Positions 1 to 14,460 of a stretch of 64,000 bases of DNA are shown here, piece by piece; within the stretch, counting starts at the first letter, position 1; each line of letters opens with the position of its first letter. The position numbers and the translations under genes are program-made. The stretch lies in NCBI GenBank assembly GCA_964017155.1, contig OZ024855.1, positions 3,077,491 to 3,141,490 on the forward strand. The letters are read 5' to 3'. The stretch comes from Oasisia sp. SBJ-2009. Taxonomy: Eukaryota; Annelida; Polychaeta; Sabellida; Siboglinidae. The notes beneath the pieces were generated by a model that was not told the DNA's origin, did not search any database, and was given only the letters and a program-made list of their open reading frames with translations.

Positions 1-1483
1 ATTCATGTAGATTCAATACAGTCAATACGTGGATCGCACCGTCTACAATGGCATACTTTTGGTCAGTATGGTTTCGTGTTGGAATCACGTGATCACAACT
101 TTAGCCAAGATTAATTACACTTAGTCATAAAATCGACCGGTACAAATGCATCACCATTGGAAGAGAATATGTTCACAATGTCGTTGCCAAATAACCTGTA
201 GTCAATGATGCAAGCAACACCTGGCTGTTTCCAATACATAGACAGTATGTTCATGTTCCCCGGTTGTAATGCACTATTCATAATACCAAGACATGTGTTG
301 AATGCACACTTCCTCTGTGGGTACGTGTACTGGGATTGCTGCTACGGAGATTAATCACATTCTTGGGATAATTAGAAGAAATTGTACACATACAAAGCGG
401 TACAGCTAATTGGACCGCTGTACAATGCAGCTAATTATACCACTGCACTAGGCAGTAATTAAGCCTCATTTGTAATACCGGGTACAATCACAGAAGCCAT
501 ATTATAAGAAGTACATAGATTATCTACGATAGATAAGCTAGAATGAGAACAATGACGAGTGGCTTGAGTTGTTCGTGGACCGAGTGACCTTACTTGTGAT
601 AGCTGCCTAATAGATTTGAATGGACAACACTTTAGACGAGAACACGTGGCAGAAACCAACTAGACATTGTTAAGCTATTGAATGATGCTTGATACTTGTA
701 TAGAAATGTGTTCTTCCAATTGAAAGAAGGCAGTAGAACCATAGGACACAGTGTAGCGTTAGATACAGAACAGTGCAGGTTGGACATAACGAACCAAAGG
801 CTTCCTGTTCCATGTGCACTCTGTAACAGGTACGTAGCTATTGGAAATATCATCGTTAAATCTGATAAAACTAAATTGCGCTTAGGGTAACAAGTAATAA
901 AACCATGATTTGTAATTTGACTGTTGCGTTCACGATGCGTTGAGATCGAGAACACAATGTTCAAACGATTTATCGCAGAGATCTTGGGACTTTTAGCTGA
1001 AGTAGACTGGGTGTGTTTCACGCAACTTGTCTGATAGGCCTACACCAGTTTCAGCAAACGTCCTCTTTAAAATTATCTTCATCATCACGATGCAGCCGTA
1101 CTATCCTGTGGTAACTTGAAGACCTCAGTATGAAGTTTCCGGTTCTATCTGTCTTGCGCTACCCTCTGTCAGATGGTGTTTCCTTCCATTTTCTTCACAC
1201 AAAAATCTCCACAGTGCCATCCTTGACTTGACAATGTTTGTTCCGGATAACGAACGACACAAATTCGATTTATGGGAACTTTAGGCCGTCGCGAGAAGGT
1301 ATATATGTCGCTACGTGAAGATCAACGCGTCTAGGTACTCGGGTCGTGTTGATTTGAAGCAGCCGTCTCGTCCTGTCCCGTCAGGCCCCCGGCGCGCGCC
1401 GCTCTCAGCGCACGGCGCGGCTTTCACGGAGGCATAATTGCGTTTGTCGACGGTAAATTCACTCAGCATAATCCGCCGTCGCA
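1..1483. other. No gene seen; GC-rich stretch at the right end
   Basis: Only short ORFs without recognisable domains occur here. From about 1370 to 1480 the sequence becomes GC- and CpG-rich, unlike the AT-rich DNA to the left. It could be a promoter or CpG island for the candidate exon that follows. This is inference from composition only. Confidence 0.4.
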
Positions 1484-1536
1484 ATGGCAAATCACGCTGG
1501 AGGTAGACCCCGAGGTAGGCCTCGCGACACCGCCTG
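1484..1536 (+). CDS. Candidate first coding exon with AT-hook-like RPRGRPR motif
   Basis: An ATG at 1484 opens 17 codons plus two bases (MANHAGGRPRGRPRDTA, then W or C depending on the next exon) and stops at a strong donor, CCTG|GTGAGT. It lies at the end of a GC-rich, CpG-rich block, as first exons often do. The GRPRGRPR core resembles an AT-hook, a minor-groove DNA-binding motif. No downstream exon could be linked. The next coding sequence on this strand lies beyond the N gap at 3700, so joining the two would be guesswork. It could be a chance ATG and donor. Confidence 0.3.
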
Positions 1537-1593
1537 GTGAGTTCACAAGGACCACGCTACTCGAGGTCTGTCGTCGACGGAAATCGTGATATT

Positions 1594-1618
1594 AAAAGCC
1601 CGTTTTTGTCGGGCTTTT
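1594..1618. repeat. Perfect 9-bp inverted repeat followed by T-run
   Basis: AAAAGCCCG, a 7-base loop (TTTTTGT), then CGGGCTTTT form a perfect 9-bp stem. It has the look of a bacterial intrinsic terminator, but here it lies just downstream of a GC-rich block in animal DNA. No small-RNA gene could be recognised beside it. Confidence 0.6.
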
Positions 1619-2405
1619 TGTGTATAATTCAGTCGTTACTATGCGCGCGCGTAGCTGTGTTATGAGTGTCGCCGGCTGGCGACCTACATACAGCGCGTGC
1701 GTCATTCCTGTCGTTGCGAAACCGACCTACTTAGTGATATATATACAGGCACGTAGAGTGATTGTTTTTTGCAAGGGGGTGACCTTCGCTTGCATCCCCC
1801 CCTGGTCTTTTAGAATGGGTCTAGACACTTCGCCTTGAACTGTACAATCGTGTACACATTCACGCCACCCGTTAAGTCAACAATAACTACAAAGACAAAC
1901 GCAGAAAAACAGTACATATGATATTTAACAGTATCGATAACCCAGCGGTGGTAATATCAACAACACATTTGCAGCCACGTGTGTATTTTGTTGTTCCATT
2001 GTGTGAGTATCGACTGTCGCCAGCGGCAGATTTATCGGTTTCTGTCCCACTGCCGCCCGACAGCAATTTGTCAATATTGAGTACGCATGACTAAGGTATA
2101 TTGTGACTATTTTTTTCGAGGCATGCACTCTTTTTTCTTTACTTACAACTGTCACAATACCTATAGTAAATAGACACAAAAACGATCCTATTTCATTGTC
2201 TGGTAGTTGAATAAGGCTAGTTTATGGAGCCCGTCTCAGACACACTGGCTAATCTGTTTGCCAACTCCACTGGGGCCCAGGTCTTTACCATTGTCCTCTT
2301 GATCTATGTGCAAAATGGACGTGGAAATGTACCGCGGTATTGGTCCGTGATGGTAAGGATTTCAAACTAAGGAATAACATTTATTCACACATTGATTGTT
2401 TGATC

Positions 2406-2407
<2 letters not shown>

Positions 2408-2483
<76 letters not shown>
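2408..2483. repeat. (TA)n microsatellite
   Basis: About 38 uninterrupted TA dinucleotides. The region around it (1900-3400) has no recognisable gene. Confidence 0.95.
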
Positions 2484-2486
<3 letters not shown>

Positions 2487-2960
2487 CTGGAGGAGATATG
2501 CTTATCAATTATTCTTATACAATACATGTCATCGTGATTAGCAGTAATACGTATTTTAATCAAGCATATTATTATGTGATTGCAAGAGTACCGGAAAAGC
2601 AGTGCTCATTTATACATTAATTTAATGTGGAGTAACAATAATTCCTATTGATCTCAACCGCCTTAGAGTGTTGTTGACGGACGTCGTATGACAGAGGTTT
2701 TGCATTTTATCGTTATATGCAATACACTTGCTAGAATAAGCATGGTGCCGATCATTTGAGCACAAAATCAAACTCCCTCGGAAGCATGAAGCGATGCACC
2801 AGACGTGAAGCATCTGTCAACTCTCGTTTCGTTCGTGTTACGTAAGAGACAAACAGGGGAACCGACGCGGCGAGTGTAGCACGCAAGTTGGTGTAATGAA
2901 TCACTCGACCCGGCGAAGGTCGATTTACTCTCGACGGTGTCTTTACCTGGCGAGGAGGTC

Positions 2961-3062
2961 TTGGCGTGTTGTGGAGGTTTTGTCGTGTTGTGAAAGGCCA
3001 CGGAAGTTTTGTCGTGTTGTGGGTGTTTTTGTCGTGCAGTAGATGTCTTGTCGGGTCGTCAA
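2961..3062. repeat. Degenerate minisatellite, TTTTGTCGTG core
   Basis: Three to four imperfect copies of a roughly 30-bp unit built around TTTTGTCGTGTTGTGG, with drift increasing to the right. No coding potential was seen. Confidence 0.5.
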
Positions 3063-3499
3063 CGTCCAGCGTTTATTAAAAGAATTTGGAAGAAGACGAG
3101 CACACATTTAATGAAGTTTTCCGTTATTATATTGAACATAGCTCTATTATACTAATTAATAATAATAATAATAATAATTAGAATAGTAACATAACTGATA
3201 AAGAGAACACTAATATTGACGTACAGAGGAGACCACATTGCGAGACGATATAATAATCACCACAGTCAGGGTGTGAATTCTTCAGACAAGTCGTGGAACA
3301 ATCACCGCGTCTCGTCGACTGACAACTGTCGATAACAAATGCGTGCACACGGCAGGTGTCAGATACCTTAGACTACCCGTCCTATTTCAACACACGGTGC
3401 TTCCGCTAATAGCACTTCTATTTTCGTTTCATGACGTGCACGCCACGCCTATCCTATATAAAGGTATCTGACAGCGCGTCACTCGCGCCATCCGTTAGC

Positions 3500-3699
3500 N
3501 NNNNNNNNNNNNNNNNNNNNNNNNNNNNNNNNNNNNNNNNNNNNNNNNNNNNNNNNNNNNNNNNNNNNNNNNNNNNNNNNNNNNNNNNNNNNNNNNNNNN
3601 NNNNNNNNNNNNNNNNNNNNNNNNNNNNNNNNNNNNNNNNNNNNNNNNNNNNNNNNNNNNNNNNNNNNNNNNNNNNNNNNNNNNNNNNNNNNNNNNNNN
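3500..3699. other. Assembly gap, exactly 200 N
   Basis: A round-number run of N, typical of a scaffold join of unknown true length. It hides the 5' part and splice acceptor of the exon that continues at 3700. Any ORF drawn across it is unsupported. Confidence 0.99.
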
Positions 3700-4174
3700 G
3701 CATAGCGACAAGAACAGTCTGTACCCGACGAGACAACGGGCGCAGAAGCCGCAGAGCACGGGCGCTCACTCGGCCGGCGCTTCGGTCCAGCAGCAGGGCA
3801 GTCTGAAGCGGGCCAAGTCGTTCGGCAACTTCCCGCGCCAGCTCAGTGTGCCGAGCGGCTCGAAAGCGCGGTCGGCGAAGTTGTCGACCGGAAACGGAAA
3901 CAGACAGTACACGTACACGAAGCAGTCGGCGGCGACGACGCGTCGACCAGAGCGACCGGTGCAGAACGCACACAGCGCCGAGAACCAGAACGGCACCGAC
4001 ACGCCGGCGGAAGTGACGTCAGACCAGGACGTGGACCTAGAAAAGCAGGATATGATCCTGAAGTGGCTGACCGGGGTGGACGGCGCGGAACGACCCCCGT
4101 CGCCCGAGTTCATTCACCACGGCAGTCCCGAGCAGTCGGACACAGCCATTCACGTCGTATACGACGGCGACTGA
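3700..4174 (+). CDS. Last coding exon (partial) of an unrecognised protein
   Basis: An open frame enters from the gap and ends at TGA 4172-4174, giving about 157 residues. Composition is GC-rich with strong codon bias, unlike the AT-rich flanks, which supports real coding sequence. The protein is hydrophilic and likely disordered in its first two thirds. It has a basic Ser-rich patch (LKRAKSFGNFPRQLS) that looks like a kinase or 14-3-3 type site. It then has an acidic stretch leading to a more ordered C-terminal block, DMILKWLTGV, followed by ERPPSPEF, and ends in IHVVYDGD. I do not recognise the family. The AATAAA at 4924 could end the transcript, giving a 3' UTR of about 0.75 kb. The 5' boundary and start are lost in the gap. 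Confidence 0.65.
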
Positions 4175-4842
4175 ACGCGACACCTAGCGGCAGTGGTGCG
4201 CCGCCAGGGCGCGCGGCTGTGCTCCACCTAGCGGCGTCGCTGTATTGTTTCTATCGTCAGCGCCAGTCTGACTGTACAAAAGGAATTAACGGCAATTCAC
4301 TCCGGCGTTCTACGCATTCGACCAAATCCCTAATAATATTGTCACTGATCTCCAATACATATTGTAAGAAACATTTGTACATTTTCCTTTCAGCCACGTC
4401 GTTTTACTGTCATGAAAAAGTCGGACTACAGAACAACACGGCTGTGCACCGCACGACCGGCGGATTGTGTATTGACATTTCGGAGCAGAACACCTCTCGT
4501 CACATCCGGAACACGACAAAAGAAGACTTATTTGCAGATCTTTACGACGTCATCAGTTCCGCTGCAGCGACTGGGGATTGTCCGGTGCGACCGGTTGCCA
4601 TGGACGCCATCGGTCGGGACACAGGAATTGTAGACGTCCGCAACTGATCATGAGTGCACGCCACCCGATTGCTTGTTTAAATTCGACATGTACATATATA
4701 TGTGTGTATGAAACCTCTCTGTGATATTTCTCTGTACATAGCACACTTGTTTAGTACTGCGTTCATAATGTGTCACGTTTATACTGTGCTATTTATTTGA
4801 TGTGTATTTGACGTAGTTGTTTGGAAACTCTGGCGACTCAGC

Positions 4843-4898
4843 ACGATGACGTCAGACGTGTACACGGTGACGTCACACGTGTACACGGTGATGTCTGA
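4843..4898. promoter_or_regulatory. Tandem 21-bp repeat carrying two palindromic TGACGTCA (CRE) sites
   Basis: Two full cAMP-response-element palindromes occur at 4847-4854 and 4868-4875, exactly 21 bp apart. They sit in a repeat that includes GACGTGTACACGG, and a third copy is degraded. It lies in the presumed 3' UTR or just before the poly(A) signal. Function is unknown; the palindromes are seen directly. Confidence 0.45.
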
Positions 4899-4923
4899 CG
4901 TGTTGTCTCAGTTGAAGGAACGA

Positions 4924-4929
4924 AATAAA
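4924..4929 (+). terminator. Poly(A) signal AATAAA
   Basis: First canonical AATAAA on the plus strand after the stop at 4174. A second AATAAA follows near 5087. Either could end the unknown gene's transcript. Confidence 0.45.
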
Positions 4930-5671
4930 GTATTCGGTTATGCAACCTACAACGGCAGTTCAATGGTAATTGCATGCCATAAATAGAGACAACTAAAACA
5001 AACATATATAATAGATCCGATTGGTAAACAAAATACATGATTTTATACACAAGACGACGACGACGAAGATGATGAAGACGACAAATAAAACAGTATTTAA
5101 ACGAAGAAGAACACAATAGAAGCTACTTACTTTATATCACAAAACCAGACGGCTACATTGTCATCTTACTCGGGAATATCGCTATTTTGTAGTATACTTA
5201 ACCGATGTCACGTCATCGTTACCTTTGCCGTGAGCCAGTCACCAGATTTGTGACGTCCCTTCTCCAGTCCATAAATTAAAATGGGGATTTCTGTTCACTG
5301 ATGAGTAATTACATTCAAGCAACCGGTCATCTAAGTGCACTATGGAGTAGTCAGAAGGCGTCTATTGAAGAAAAGTCCTCAAAATAGCAGTGTGACACAA
5401 TAAGACAAGTTTGTCGTCATGATAACGTTGGAAGATAGACCAATCCGTGTATTATAAAGTAAGCAGGCGTGACACCTGTCTACTTTTTATCACCAACAAC
5501 GATAATTTTTAATTGGCGTGTCATTACTAACTTAACTACAGATAACAAGGTACTTAGCGGCTAGTAAAAGGCTACACGAGTTATTATTTTGCGGCAAATA
5601 ATAGGCTACACGAGTTATAATTTTCACCAGAGACACCGCAAGTATCAATGCGTTATTGACCAATTATTTGT

Positions 5672-5725
<54 letters not shown>

Positions 5726-5822
5726 TGTGTGTGTGCGTGCGTGCGTACGTGCGTGCGTGCGTGCGCGCGTGCCCGCGTGCGTGTGTATGTGTGTGTATGC
5801 AAGCGTGCGTTCGTGCGTTCGT
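5672..5822. repeat. (GT)n and GTGC/GTTC-variant microsatellite
   Basis: A GT run is followed by GTGC, GTAC and GTTC variants. It is open in several frames only because it is a simple repeat. Confidence 0.9.
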
Positions 5823-7537
5823 ATACTTGGGTGTATGTAAAACTATGTATATCGATGTCCCATTTCACAAACACATATGGCGTGTGTGGCCTTCATATTG
5901 ACTTTCCGTTGGTGCGAGTAATGAGGTGTTCGCATGGACGTGCTGTTTGTAGAACGAGGACAAGGTGTGTTCGTATAACTTATTAATCTCAGCACAGCCC
6001 CGGGGCTCCAGTCCTGCAACAATTAAGCGTCTGCCAAAGTCGCTACGTGGTTTGTCGTTAAGACTGGGTAATTTTACAGAAGACTATAGTTCACACATCC
6101 CATTGTTTTCTAGTTAAAAGATCATATTGTCTACAGTTTTGTTTAGGATTTATTGACATATTCTGTCGTGTTTTTGTGTCTCCAGCTGGTTCACAGCACT
6201 GACACATTCTGACTTCGGCCAATCATAGCTAATAGTTAGTTGGTCACAAGTCTATTCACCAAGTACGTCAGTGAATAACCGTCTAGTCAATAAAGATAGT
6301 TGGCTGTATTTAACCGGTCCATCGCGTGGCCTGTTGCTAGACAACATGTCCGTCGAGCTACTAACATGGATGTCGGACATGTGTAGGGACTAATTATGAA
6401 AGAGTTTTGTTGAAATTCTGGCTCCATGAATAAGACTTAGTGTTTTTTCTGACCTATGGACAATAACTTACGGCATCATCGCGAGTAGTAGATAGGTACA
6501 TTTTGCATAAAAGTGCACTTCATGCATATAATTGCAGTCGGCCTCGTTATGGGTAGATGCGATTATAGACGTATGTGTGAAGTGGCGCCATCTGCCAGCA
6601 AGTTTGTCTGACCTGTTGCTAATTGATTGCGGACATTCTCAAACCAAACACATCAGATTCCGTTTTCCGTCGACCAATGATCGTTTTGTCGCAACCCGTC
6701 CTGCATTGCGAGGAATGTCTCTCTCGCTAGCGATACGCCGAGGCCGATGTTTAATCCGTGTCGATTCTAAAATTAACGGTAACACGACGCAATGGCGTGC
6801 AAGTTACACAAACAAATGGGAACGGTCAAGGCAACATGATACGTCTATTTGAGACGCGAAGCCGAAGGTCGTCGAAACTGGCTACGCAAGCCACTGCGTT
6901 CATGATATGGGCTTTGCGCAGGTGGGATCGAGTGCAGCGCCGACAACTTCCGGTGAAACTAGGACGCGGAACACTCCCGGTCCTGCAGAACATAAGGAAT
7001 TCGCAACCGATTATGTATATAATTAATTAGCAGCAGTAATAGTCAATCCGGCGAATATAATACACGGTGATCACAAAAAGGTGTTTGTGAACAAACACGT
7101 TTGATTATGTGTTTCATGCAGTAATAGGGGCCTACTAGCGCACACCAGCACCAGAAAATATATTTACTTAAGACGTCGAACATTAAAAATTATATTTAAT
7201 CCACAGTAATTTAATTATAGATTATCGGCTGTTGCTTTTCGAGATACCAAGGCAAAACAGAATTACAGACCCTCAGGACGGCGATGTGCCTGCAAACGCA
7301 CCCGTTCACATGGTCACGCTGGCCAGAGTACCGCTCGGTGTCTCAGCGGGGGCAGTTGGAGGTGTATCGGCAGCCGCTGGGATGGAGGGTGTTGGGGGTA
7401 TCACCGCGGAGTAATTAGGGTGTTTCTTCTAGATTAATCAAGCGGTATGAAGTTGGAGGTATGTTTGAAAGCCGGCAGTCGGAGGTAGAAAACGCATGTC
7501 ATATCTTAACCACGCTACGGATATACAGTGATGCGGC
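5823..7537. other. No gene seen
   Basis: Short unrelated ORFs on both strands, with no domain, no convincing splice-bounded exon and no transposon ends that I could recognise. Confidence 0.5.
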
Positions 7538-7610
7538 ATTCTTCCTCCTCCTTCTCCTCCTCCTCCCCTCCTGCTCCTCCTCCTCCTCCTCCTGCTCCTC
7601 CTCCTCCAAA
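7538..7610. repeat. (CTC)n pyrimidine tract
   Basis: An imperfect CTC/CTT trinucleotide run, all pyrimidine on the plus strand apart from two G. Confidence 0.85.
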
Positions 7611-7693
7611 ACTGGTACTTTATATGGTATCGCATGTATGGAGTTTAAACAGAGTATATTAGCAATGTTATAATCAATGAGTAATTGAGCGAA

Positions 7694-7764
<71 letters not shown>

Positions 7765-7817
7765 CCCAGCCAGCCAGCCAGCCAGCCACCCAGCCACCCA
7801 GCCAGCCAGCCACCCAC

Positions 7818-7852
<35 letters not shown>

Positions 7853-7981
7853 CCCAGCCAGCCAGCCACCCAGCCAGCCAGCCAGCCACCCAGCCACCCA
7901 GCCACCCACCCACCCAGCCAGCCACCCACCCACCCAGCCAGCCACCCACCCACCCACCCACCCACCCAGCCAGCCAGCCAC

Positions 7982-8023
<42 letters not shown>

Positions 8024-8031
8024 CCCGCCAG
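7694..8031. repeat. (CCAG)n/(CCAC)n tetranucleotide array
   Basis: About 84 tetranucleotides, either CCAG or CCAC, in constant 4-bp phase; on the minus strand these are GGCT and GGGT. It opens with a long pure CCAG block, then the two unit types are mixed. Low-complexity ORFs in four frames are by-products. Confidence 0.97.
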
Positions 8032-9105
8032 CAAGCCAGACAAACAGACAGACAGACAGTCAGGCACCCAGCTAATTTCATGCGTGCGCTTGTTGCCCGG
8101 CTGGTCAAGAACAGAGTGACCTGATGCATCTGGCATTAAGTCTAATCAACCTACCCATCCCGCGTTGTCATATAAACCGTCACCCGTCAAATCTGGCTCA
8201 CGGATCATGTACACTGAGAGGCTCAACGCTAGACATGCAAATTGTCAGCCGATCTAGGCTACGTCCGGTAACAAGGCGAAACTAAGCAGAATATATATAG
8301 GTACCAGCTGTTAATGTTATAAGAGTACACTCGATTCACCGGAACAAACACATTCACCAATTATAAATGCTTTGCTAATGTCGTCTTCGATAACGTCGGG
8401 TTACACGTGTTCGGAAAATTTAGCGCGAATGTATCCTTGGTTTGGTTCAAATACGGATTTTTATTTCTTTGTATTTTATATTTGGTTTGTTTTTGAAAGT
8501 ATTTCTTTGTATTTGTATTGAAATCTTGAAAACAACATTTGATTTGGCTGAGTTTTATTTGATCCCAAAATGTGTATTTGGATACAACCCTATTTGGTAT
8601 ACGTCCTTATTTACTGACTGACGTTTGGTATCTACTTGGTTGGTTACCGTCTTTTTTCCAACTGGTAAGCTGCTGAATTTCAGCTCTCTCGTTTGCGTTT
8701 TTCTCTTATTCATTGATCCCTATTAATACAATTAATTCCCGGCTTGGCGTATTCTAGAACAGGTTTTATCGTGGAATTTGATGTGTTCGTTCAATAAGCC
8801 TACAACAATGGTCCCGATTTAAAAAGGACGCCGGCGCTGATTCATCGAGCACAGCCAGCACAGAAACCATTAACCCTGGCTCCTGGACGGGGGGCGCGAC
8901 AGAACACATTCAGATTGAAAACGTGTCCATTGTACGGTAGTCTAAATCGTGTCATTTAATAAAAACAAGTTTTGTAGGCCAGGATATGACGAGTCAAGAG
9001 TTCACAATGGTCTTATCAATATGCAATTTCCAGTACGATCGACGTGATCTCATTTATCAGCGACAAGCATATATAAAACAAACGTACCTGGGTGTGCTGC
9101 TTGGA
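8032..9105. other. No gene seen
   Basis: A short ACAG run follows the array, then T-rich DNA with repeated TTTGTATTTGG-like words near 8430-8600. No coding or mobile-element signature was recognised. Confidence 0.45.
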
Positions 9106-9353
9106 GTGCGTGTGCGTGTGCGTGTGCGTGTGCGTGTGCGTGTGCGTGTGCGTGTGCGTGTGCGTGTGCGTGTGCGTGTGCGTGTGCGTGTGCGTGTGCG
9201 TGTGCGTGTGCGTGTGCGTGTGCGTGTGCGTGTGCGTGTGCGTGTGCGTGTGCGTGTGCGTGTGCGTGTGCGTGTGCGTGTGCGTGTGCGTGTGCGTGTG
9301 CGTGTGCGTGTGCGTGTGCGTGTGCGTGTGCGTGTGCGTGTGCGTGTGCGTGT
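9106..9353. repeat. (GTGTGC)n hexanucleotide array, about 41 copies
   Basis: An essentially perfect six-base repeat of alternating pyrimidine and purine over about 248 bp. It gives Arg-Val, Cys-Val and Ala-His ORFs that are not genes. Confidence 0.98.
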
Positions 9354-10892
9354 TCCAAAATTACCAATCGGTTATATTGCCACGACAGAAATATCTGCCA
9401 TTTAGGGACTGATAACAACAACCCAAGGACCAAGCAGAAGTAATACAGAGAGCAGAATTAGCAAAAGTTGCAAAAGTAGCGGGTCTGACAGAGGTAGCAG
9501 CAACAGCAGCAGATCTCTATTGCAACTGCAGTGCTGACTGCGAGGCCAAACGACACCAGTAGCGTGATTAGCGTGAGGTGTAAATTAAATATTTACAAGC
9601 GGTGGGGCGAATATTTATCGCCGTCCAAAAATAGCAAGACTTTGTCACCGCACGTAAGGAGACTGTCTCAAGCGGCGACGAAATGGATTTGCAGTCACCA
9701 AGCGTGAAGGTAGCAGCATTGAACGTCTGCCAACTCACGGAGCAAGTAGGTGCAGACGGCGAATGCCAGATGCGATAAAAACGCCCCGAGATAATCAGAA
9801 TCCGGCGCCTTTCAGCGAGTCCGGATGTTGTAGCCTCGTTATCAAATACACATCGAGCACGGCAGCGTCCAAGTCAACAATCTGTGATAGCCATAACATC
9901 ACAGGAACTAATGAATTTTAATACAGGTTCTTTCGGCGACAGGTTCTTGTGTCTTGTTGAATACGTAACGTGTGTATACGCTATTATGTTAAATTCATGA
10001 AAGACACCGTCCCTGAGTTTTTGCGTCAAGTCTACATTGCTATTTTCCAAAGACCCGTGTTAATGTTCACCATACCTGGTGGAACACGTATTAGAGCTGA
10101 ATGCTTAGCATTTTTGAAATATTTAATATTTATAATTTTATTCATTTCCTTTTCTACATGCCGTCTGGAACTTAGTTAGCTCTAGACGGCAATCTAATTA
10201 AATCTTGTGGAACACGCAAAGTGTTTTTTCTATTCTGCGAGGTTCGTGAAAGACATCGTCCCTTCGATCTACAGGGGTATGTTACCAACACCTCAGTGTA
10301 GATCGTACGGAGGCAGACGGATATATATTGGCCTACTAAGTTCTTCGCGAAATTGCATAGCTTGACTTATATACCTCAGTCACGGACAATGACGAATAGG
10401 GACACGGTGGCTTACGTAATACCAACACCACTCGTCGAGACGTGAAGTATCCCATATATCAAGTCGACGTGCACTTTATTGAAGCGCTGTCCTGGTAATA
10501 TGTGTTGTATTATATCGCGAATAAACAGTAGCCTGATTGAGTGGTGCATATTACACAGAGACGCGCACAATAAGAGCAATTCGCGTTAAGTGTATGCTAA
10601 ATGAAGCGATTAATGTTGCAATTGGCGAGGTCTGACCTGGGACATATATTGTCGAGAAGGAAAACAATGAAAACAATTACATTCGACGATGAAGCAGACG
10701 CCGCGATAAAAATAATTACATTGGCGCCTCCCATACAAACCTGCATTCAGCTCGCTTCAAGCACTTATTTTATTAGGATCAGCGCCAAAATAACTACTTA
10801 TTCTTTCTTGTTTTGTGATTAGAATACGCGCCACCACGGACTAATCTAGTGTTACTCTGGCCGTTGTTATTATGTTACTTACACGTGTTAGT
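9354..10892. other. No gene seen
   Basis: Unique-looking DNA with only short ORFs (the longest about 73 codons, near 10600) that lack domains or a plausible gene context. Confidence 0.45.
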
Positions 10893-13400
<2,508 letters not shown>

Positions 13401-14017
13401 TCGCAACACACGACCTCAATCTCGGGGGAATCGTTGTCCGAGTCGTCCACAAGTTCAAGAAACAGCGTCGAGATGGCAAACACTTGACCCCTCTAGTGGA
13501 CGTTCCCACGGTTGCCACGCGCCATAGAAATATTTAATAATTAACGTCGACTCGTGTCCGTTAATGACCGTGTAGGTGGGCGATTAATCTGCAGTCGATA
13601 ATGACGCGGACAATTAAAGAAACTTAGTAACGGCGACTGTCTCAGTCGTCGCTTCAGTGACGCATGCTACGTACGGAACACCGATGCATCTGTCGTGGGT
13701 TTTGGTAACATTAAAAAAATTCCCGTCCACTGACGGGATAGTTTGGTAGTTGATACGTCACCAAATATTAGAAAATACGCGTGATCAGTATACAGGCACT
13801 GACATTTTCTTCATGCAATCCCAATGTATAATCTACAGTTATACATTTTACTATTTTTTATTTTTAGTTTTACACTTGTTAAATAATTTCCTAGACTATC
13901 TCGTTTTTGTTAACTTACTTTTTATTAATTTATTTATTTAAGAACAGTTTTTACGTTAGATCAATATGTGTATTATATTGAATGGCTATATTTATTCTAA
14001 CATCCATTGTGCCTTTT
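13401..14017. other. No gene seen
   Basis: Unique DNA, becoming AT-rich after about 13740. No coding signature. Confidence 0.4.
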
Positions 14018-14082
14018 CTTGTACTGTACAACACTATAGAATGTGGTGCTATATAAATCAATAAACATTTACATTTACAGAC
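14018..14082 (+). mobile_element. Possible non-LTR retrotransposon 3' tail
   Basis: The sequence runs GTACAACACTATAGAATGTG, then GTGCTATATAAATCAATAAA, then ends in a short ATTTAC repeat. This resembles the 3' end of many LINE or SINE families (a GCTATATAAAT core plus a microsatellite tail). No RT coding sequence lies upstream, so if real it is strongly 5'-truncated. Confidence 0.35.
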
Positions 14083-14460
14083 ACAACAACGCGCTTGCAT
14101 AAACATCGACTACTGCGTCACGTTCATGCGGCGAGGCTCATTATACGTTCTAATTGACGCACGTCGGGTAGAAAATGATTTTCATTTCCACAGATAAATC
14201 CTAGTTGTGGTAGTGTAGAAGTGTCGAATAATATTCGTGTTGCAATTGTACGTGAGTTGGGATAGACGTCAGAGTCCATTTCTTACGCCAAATAATCTAA
14301 CCCGTGACGTAATATTCAAGGGGCTCGCGCGGTTCCTGCGACTGGTAAGTTACATGTTATGCATGCATCGTTGCGTGTTACGTTCCGAACCTGCCCAGAT
14401 ATTATTTAAAATGAGGATTATTTAAAATGAGGAGATGTGTGTCCACAGGGCAGATGGGGG

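Noticed and set aside
3431..3699. ORF continuous through the N gap with a start at 3431
   Set aside because: The frame across 200 N is arbitrary. Only the part after 3700 is supported.
5292..5340. Hammerhead-like CTGATGAG core
   Set aside because: The CTGATGAG is present, but no GAAA box or pairing stems follow at the right distance.
7499..8136. ORFs with SQPA or GWLA repeats
   Set aside because: Translation of the CCAG/CCAC array; no non-repeat coding sequence.
8986..9433. Poly Arg-Val, Cys-Val and Ala-His ORFs
   Set aside because: Translation of the GTGTGC array.
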